From assembly GCF_002127325.2 (NCBI RefSeq), contig NC_035441.2:154905122-154969121 (forward strand): a DNA stretch of 64,000 bases, written 5' to 3'. The position numbers and the translations under genes were made by a program. Under the pieces are notes generated by a model, which was not told where the DNA came from, ran no database searches, and saw nothing but the letters and a program-made list of their open reading frames with translations. Below, piece after piece: positions 58,156 through 64,000 of the stretch. The DNA comes from Helianthus annuus (Eukaryota; Streptophyta; Magnoliopsida; Asterales; Asteraceae). Position 1 is the first letter of the stretch. Every line of letters starts with the position of its first letter.

Positions 58156-60022
58156 ATGGCTGGTCAAGGAATCGTTCCTGATTTTGGTTTTGGAACGAAC
58201 TCTAACGCAGGACCGGTGGAGGACATTCATAATGTCCAAATCCAACCTGCCGAAGAGGTAGGCGAAATTGAAATAACAAACACCAGGGGACCCCGCGCGA
58301 GCCTCACTTGCATCACTCAGACGGTAACCCCAGGAAACAATGGTGCTGGACCTTCAAACCCAACTCCACCTCAGAACATTTCGGCGCTATTAGGGCTACC
58401 TGAAGGCGAAACTCCAGCCTCTTGGTACGCTAAACAAATTGCTACCATCAACGCTGCATATCAGTCTTTGAGCGCACAGCAAGCAGTCTTGCAAGCAGAA
58501 CCATCTTTGGTTACACCTCAGGGTCCGAGTCAGGGGGCGCGCCAGATACCCCCACAGCAAAACATCCAAGGAAGAAGTAACATACCCCCCCCCCCACGAG
58601 AAGGCCAAGCGTGCATGAGACGCGCGACACACGGGGAGAGACAGAAAGCTATTATGACTATCCGTCAAACGTTCAAAGAGGTCCAGTTCAGACACGGCTT
58701 GGGCCGCGCAACTTGAACAATGAATGGGATAACAAAGACCCAAACGACCCAACTAGGCAAGATGATGAAGGGTCTTCAGTCTTCAACCGCTTACAGAGGA
58801 ACCATGAATATTACAAACCGAGGCAGCACGTCGGATACAGCGAAGAGGCAGAGCGAGACTTCCGCCTCGCCTATCGACCAGCTGAAGCTGCAGAACATTC
58901 AAAGTTCATCCCAAAGATTGCTCTAGCGCCGCTTTCAAGAGAAAGCTGCCTCCAACAGTCGGGAAGTTTAATGGTTTAACTGACCCTGATGATCATGTCA
59001 GGGTATTCACAAGCGTTGGTTGCATGGGAGGATGGAATATGCCTATTTGGTGCCATCTGTTTATCCAAACTTTCACAGGAGCTGCTCGCGCCTGGTTCGA
59101 CAGCCTCCCACGGGGAAAGATGAAGTCATGGGTTGATTTCAGAACACAGTTTGTAAATCACTTCAGTCAGCAAAGACGTTACCAGCGCGACACAGCTGAG
59201 GTAACAGACATTTGGCGAAGAGAGAACGAAGGTTTAGAAGATTTCATCACTCGCTTTAATAAGGAGTGTTTGGAAATCGGTGCTGTAAGCGAACAGCTCA
59301 TACGCGCTCACTTCAAGAAAGCTATTCGCTGTGATAGCCTCATCAGGACTATCACGGGAAAAGATGGAATGCCCAAGGAATGGGATAAGCTCATGGAAGC
59401 TGCGAAAATAGTTGCGCAAACTGAAGAGTCATTGGCCGGTCACAAGAACTCTTACACTGAAGATAGATTTTCCAAAGGAAGCTCGCGCGATAACAACAGG
59501 CGCAACAAAGGCAAAAACCCTGGATGGAAAGCCAACCATTCCAGCGGTTATGACGAACGACCTCGATACAGAGAGGACGCGCGAGACACTATTGATCGCA
59601 TTGGTTACCGAAAGGCAGCCAGGAATGAGAATCGAGAAAAGCACTGGACTCCGCTCATCAAGACACCAAAAGAGGTGCTCATGACGGAGAACCATGATTT
59701 CAAGGCCCCAAGGCCTATGACAAACAAGAAGGGGCAGGACCCCAACCTGTACTGTGATTTCCACAAAGATACAGGTCATCTGACAGATGAGTGTATCAGC
59801 TTAAGGCAAGAAATCGAAAAAGCGCTGAAAAGCGGAAAGCTAAGCCATCTGGTAAAGAACGTGCGCAAAGAGACACGCAAGATTCAACGCAACGATGATG
59901 GAAGAGAGAAAAAGGTTAGACGCTTGGAAACGCACACGGTCAACGGACTAAGATATAGCGCAAAAAAGGCAAGCGACCATTCGAACCGGCATGGCAAGAG
60001 CAACAGGTCATCTTCCCGGTAG
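58156..60022 (+). pseudogene. Gag of the Tat-type element, frameshifted
   Basis: Gag starts MAGQGIVPDF at 58156 and is spread over three frames: 58156-about 58700, about 58611-58950, and then to 60022. The Gag core (GLTDPDDHVRVF, then FIQTFTGAARAWFDSLP, SWVDFRTQFVNHF, LEDFITRFNKEC) is typical of the Tat branch. A short zinc-like stretch CDFHKDTGHLTDEC (about 59753-59795) follows. Frames change near a C-run at 58586-58596 and near 58940. The product was the capsid protein; this copy cannot make it whole. Confidence 0.75.
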
Positions 60023-61900
60023 TACGCTGGGGTCCACGCGCCACGCGCCCCGTCGTCATTACCGGTATTATTGGTCATTACGAAACAGAATACGTATTCA
60101 TTGATCCGGAAGTACAGCGGATATTATCTATGAGCAATGCTTTAATCAGTTTGACGATAAAGATAAAGCGAGACTTGAGCCAGTCGACTACCCTTTGTCA
60201 GGATTCTGCAACGAAATGGTTTTCCCACTAGGCCAAATCAGCTTCCCCGTCACGCTGTCTGACGGAAAGCATTCAAGAACCACAATCGTCAACTTCATGG
60301 TGATGCCTATCAAATCAAGGCATGATGTTTTGATTGGGAGAGAAACCCAAGGAGAGCTGAACATGGTAACCTCCACACCCCACTCAGCCATCGCATTTCC
60401 AACTGAGACGGGTGTGGCGATTATATATGCAAAGAAAGAAGTAAGGTCAGCAGAGGATGCACGCCCAACGAAAGCGGCGAAAGTTTCAACAACGGAACCA
60501 GAAAAGTGGGTTTTAAACTGCAAATACCCAGAGAAAACGGTGACGATAGGCCACGCAATCTCACCAAACAACAGAACGCACCTCAAACAACTTTTGTTCA
60601 GGAATATGGACATTTTCGCCTGGACTCCGGCAGATATGACCGGTGTCCCGCGCGACGTTGCCGAGCATTGTCTGAACACTTATCCCTCCGTTGAACCAAA
60701 AGTGCAGAGAAGGCGCAACTTAGGGGCGGATAAGACTAAAGCAATGAATGAGCAAGTGTGCGAGCTGTTAAAAGCTGGTATCTTGAGAGAGGTGCGCTAT
60801 CAGAGTTGGGTCGCGAACCCTGTCATGGTCGAGAAGTCAAATGGAGGATGGAGAATGTGTGTAAATTACACCAATCTCAACAAGGCATGCCCCAAAGATT
60901 GTTATTCATTGCCAGAGATCGACAAAAAGATAGACTCTCTCGTGCCACACAGGTGGAAATGTTTTTTGGACTGTTATAAAGGATACCACCAAGTCCAGAT
61001 GAAGCTGGAGGATGAAGATAAGACAACTTTTCGAACCGACCTCGGAATCTTCTGTTACACAAAGATGTCGTTCGGCCTCAAAAACGCTGGCGCAACATAC
61101 CAACGTCTGATGGATAAAATCTTTGCTGAAGATATTGGGAAATACAACGAGGTCTACATTGATGATCTCGTGATCAAAAGTCCTGAGGAAGACCAAATGT
61201 TAAAGGATATAGAGAGGACTTTCCACTCTTTGCGAAGCGTGAATATGAAATTAAATCCAGTCAAATGTTCTTTTGGTATGGAAGAGGGAAAATTCTTGGG
61301 CTTCGTGGTCACAAATGGCGGCTTTAAAGTTAATCCAGAGAAAGTGCAAGCCATCAAGTGGATGCCGTCACCCCGAACAATCAAAGAGATGCAACGATTG
61401 GCCGGCCGCCTAGCCGCGCTTAATCGATTTCTATCAAACCATGCTGCAAAATCATATCCTTTTATCAGCACTCTGCGCAACTGCGTAAAGAAGCAAGAAT
61501 TCAAATGGACGCCAGAGGCAGAAACTGCGTTCCAGTAAATGAAAGAATGTTTGATAAAGCTCCCTACCCTGACCGGGCCGTTTGAAAAGGAACCGCTCAT
61601 TCTGTACCTGTCCTCTTCGGACAAGGCAGTTGGGTCGGTATTACTGGCGGAGAGATATGGAGTTCAGACTACAATTTATTACGTCAGTAGGGTACTTACT
61701 GATCCAGAAACGAGATACTCAACAATGGAAAAGTTGATACTTGCGCTGCTACACGCCTCCAGAAGTCTGCGCAGATATTTTACAGAGCACGTGATCACGG
61801 TACTCACCAACTTTCACATTGGCACCATTTTACAAAAGCCAGAAACGTCAGGTCGCCTAGCAAAATGGGCAATTGAGCTGGGGGACTTCAAATTAGAAGA
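60023..61900 (+). pseudogene. Protease, reverse transcriptase and partial RNase H of the Tat-type element
   Basis: From about 60050 a retropepsin-like region (ADIIYEQCF, later RHDVLIGR) is read with a one-base shift at its active-site area (about 60110). An open frame 60195-61538 carries the reverse transcriptase (VNYTNLNKACPKD, DCYKGYHQ, YIDDLVIKS with the catalytic aspartates, KCSFGMEEGKFLGF). It ends in TAA at 61536-61538, where the frame continues immediately as RNase H (LYLSSSDKAVGSVL, TRYSTMEKL) to about 61890. Integrase is missing. Confidence 0.78.
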
Positions 61901-61941
61901 ATTAAAAATTAAGAATAAAAAGAATAAAGGATACAAAAGTA

Positions 61942-62483
61942 GTGGAGGGTTCAAATGAGAAGAATTTTTTTGTAAGAAGAAAAAAGAAGAAGTTTCAACC
62001 AATAAGAATGCTTCATTTTAGTTCATTTAATATTTGTATTTAATTTTAATATAAGGGTATATTGGTAAACTTACTAAATCATTAATGTGTATTCTTCCTA
62101 TTTAATAACTAGCTAAATTAAATTTGTAACTCCTTTTCAAAATATATACTTTTTTTCAAATTAAAAAAACAACTTAATTTAAAGTGTAGAATAAATTACT
62201 AGTTGTGTAGGATAAATCACGAGTTGTGTAGGATATATTTCGATGTGTGTAGGATAAATTTCGACTGTGTAGGATAAAATTTTATAATGTGTAGGGTATA
62301 TGTAGAAAAATTTTGATATGTGTAGGTTTTGTAGATTATATGTAGGATAATTAATAATTAGTTGACTAATTAATTAAAGAGAGAAAAATTAATGATATGA
62401 GTTATAATGAAATAGCATTTTACTAATATGCCTTTTCTTCTTTTTCTTCTCACATTAAATTTCTTCTCAAATGAACCTTCCCC
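61942..62483. mobile_element. MULE-type MITE, 542 bp
   Basis: The ends G(T/G)GGA(G/A)GGTTCA(A/T)(A/T)TGAGAAG are inverted over about 50 bp, including an AGAAGAAAAA-rich subterminal part. A perfect 10-bp TSD TACAAAAGTA lies at 61932-61941 and 62484-62493. The interior repeats TGTGTAGGATAAAT words (62195-62340). There is no coding capacity. Confidence 0.8.
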
Positions 62484-62493
62484 TACAAAAGTA

Positions 62494-63058
62494 ATTTGAA
62501 CAAATTATTTAATGAGTCTATTATTTATTTTTTATATTCAAATTAATGAACTTTAATCATTTAATGAGCTTATCTTACAAAATAGTTGTGCACCTTACAT
62601 TATAAAAACAATCCTGCACGTGATCTTACATTTTCAACGTTTCATACACCATTAAAACAATATTTTGATGTAGGATACAGAATATGTAGGACTCAGACAC
62701 TTTTAAATAATTTTGCGACTCATAATAAAATATGCGTGGGACACAAAACTTTTAAATAATTTTGTCACTTCTAATAAAATTTGTGTAGGAGCCAATACAT
62801 TAATGATGGTGAAGGAGGAATTTATGGTTGCATTAATAAAACTTGAGTAACTCTTTAAATTATTTATTAATATTCTACATCAAAATGTATATACTACCCT
62901 TAGTAATTAAAACATTAATTAAAAGTGGACAAAAATGATATCTTGATTACAACCATTGATCAAAAAATATAGGGTCTAGATTAATTCATTTTTTCTTCTT
63001 TTAAGAAGATTCTTCTCAAATGAAAAACCCCATATATATATATATATATATATATATA
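62494..63058. other. AT-rich gene-free stretch
   Basis: At 62690-62790 a unit GTAGGA..ACACTTTTAAATAATTTTG(C/T).ACT occurs twice. Near 63000-63032 a lone CTTCTCAAATGAAAAACCCC end resembles the MITE ends at 61942. An (AT)n run closes it (63033-63057). Confidence 0.4.
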
Positions 63059-63642
63059 GGGGATGGATCATGAGAAAACTAGTTTAAATGACCAATTTTT
63101 TTATTAAAAATCGGTATTTTTTATATATATAAAAAGTTATACTGAACATGTGCAATAATACAAAAAAAGCCTAAACCACCTAACCCACCCCCCACCCCAC
63201 ACCCCAAAAACCTAAATTTAGCCTCCCACCAAAAGCCTAAACCCCAACCCCCCCCCCCAAAAAAAAAAAAAAAAAAAAACTAAACCCCCCACCCCTCAAA
63301 AACCTAAAACTAAACCCTAAACATAAACCCGAAAAAACCTAAACACCCCCACCAGCATCCACCAAAAACCTAACCCCCATCCCCCTACACCCAAAAACCT
63401 AATCTTAATCCTAAACCTCCAAAAAAAAATAACCCTAAAAGCTAAACTAAACTCAAAAGCTAATTTTAAGCATTTAATGCACATGTGTAGTACACATATA
63501 ATGCACATGTGCAGTACATTTTTCTTTGAAAATTTTTTATATATAAAAAATAGCGATTGTTAATAAAAATTTGTAAAAAAAAATTGGTATGGTTTTTAGG
63601 CTTTTTTAGTTAGTTTTTTAGTTTTCTCATGATCCTCTCCCC
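63059..63642. mobile_element. TIR MITE, 584 bp, with C-rich core
   Basis: The ends GGGGATGGATCATGAGAAAACTA and GGGGAGAGGATCATGAGAAAACTA (inverted) continue into further inverted blocks (TTTTTATATATATAAAAA). The last about 25 bp (TTTTCTCATGATCCTCTCCC) is duplicated at 63654-63675. A TSD was not clear because of the AT-rich flanks. Confidence 0.6.
63165..63470. repeat. C-rich, telomere-like CCTAAAC/ACCCC tract
   Basis: Many degenerate CCTAAA, AAACCCTAAA, ACCCCAC and AAACCTAA words with a C-run and an A-run at about 63250-63280. The strand is extremely poor in G. True CCCTAAA telomere units occur only singly. Confidence 0.6.
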
Positions 63643-64000
63643 ATTTATATGTAATTTTCTCATGATCCTCTCCCGTAAACACAAACTTGTGGTGCTCAAA
63701 ACTACACACACGACAATTTTTTTTTTGAATTTTTTTTTACAAATGTGTTTATAAAAAATTTTGGTCCAACTCGCCCCGTACGGTGTAGTTCTCATGGTTC
63801 TTACAACTGGAGGTGGTTTTCATTTTAGCGGCCCCCTATATATATATATATATATATATGTATATGTATATGTATATGGGAGGGCTCATTGGGGAATAGT
63901 AAAAAAGTGGTGAACCGGGGAATACTCTTAAAAATTCAACTTAACATGTTAAAAATCAATTTTTTCTTAATTTTTTTCGACGTCTTTCCTTATAAATACA
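63643..64000. other. Right edge: MITE remnants and microsatellite
   Basis: A TCTCATGGTTCTTACAACTGG end (63792-63812), a TA-rich microsatellite (63838-63877) and a new end-like GGGAGGGCTCATTGGGGAATAG (63879-63900) which may start a further MITE that leaves the window. Confidence 0.4.

Larger units (their letters stand above)
57190..61900 (+). mobile_element. Decayed Ty3/gypsy Tat-lineage element, 3' truncated
   Basis: The layout on the plus strand is LTR, PBS, gag, protease, reverse transcriptase and part of RNase H, as in the Tat/Retand branch of Ty3/gypsy. Integrase and the 3' LTR are missing: homology stops near 61890 in RNase H and passes into AT-rich DNA and a MULE MITE. Several frameshifts and stops make it inactive. 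Confidence 0.8.

Overview
The window is nuclear DNA of a flowering plant. The signs are genes split by GT-AG introns, AT-rich spacers, and dense LTR retrotransposons, Mutator-like elements (MULEs), PIF/Harbinger and hAT MITEs and Helitron ends. The repeat types and long Tekay-class LTRs look like a composite (Asteraceae) genome; that family call is an impression, not a proof. About three quarters of the 64 kb can be assigned to mobile DNA. Only two genes look like ordinary host genes, both on the minus strand: a two-exon Ole e 1/proline-rich cell-wall protein (1165-2781) and a two-exon secreted cysteine-rich peptide of the ESF1/MEG type (53295-53776). A third, unrecognised three-exon model (34595-35202, minus) may be a host gene or a Helitron-captured fragment.

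Region 1-4.5 kb: a Helitron 3' end, the Ole e 1-type gene, a Tourist-like MITE and a hAT MITE with intact target-site duplications (TSDs). Region 4.5-30 kb is one nested stack. An old FAR1/MULE transposase gene with an OTU-type protease tail (exons from 4967 to about 29880) took a roughly 4.0 kb solo LTR in its first intron (TSD TGTTT). That solo LTR then received a complete 14,190-bp Ty3/gypsy Tekay-type element (8152-22341, TSD CGTGT) whose two 3541-bp LTRs differ at only about seven sites. A second solo LTR (25405-28859, TSD ATCCA) cut the transposase coding region. The complete element codes on the minus strand for an uninterrupted 1525-residue Gag-Pol and for an extra low-complexity ORF between the PBS and gag.

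Region 30-48 kb: a truncated PIF/Harbinger transposase, a long AAT microsatellite, a minus-strand Helitron end with the three-exon model behind it, a 2.3-kb PIF/Harbinger derivative (TSD TTA) carrying an AAA-ATPase fragment, a long-TIR MULE, a 3.46-kb minus-strand Helitron with exon-like fragments and its own solo LTR (TSD TTACG), and a 3.5-kb foldback element. Region 48-50 kb is a Pack-MULE (exact 9-bp TSD) that carries an open first-exon fragment of an ABCC transporter.

Region 50-64 kb: Helitron-derived and other tandem repeats, a 316-bp full-length hairpin MITE, the cysteine-rich peptide gene, a decayed plus-strand Tat-lineage Ty3/gypsy element (about 57190-61900) with frameshifts and stops, and several MULE-type MITEs, one containing a C-rich CCTAAAC-like tract. 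All boundaries, TSDs and splice sites were read by eye; no alignment or database search was run.
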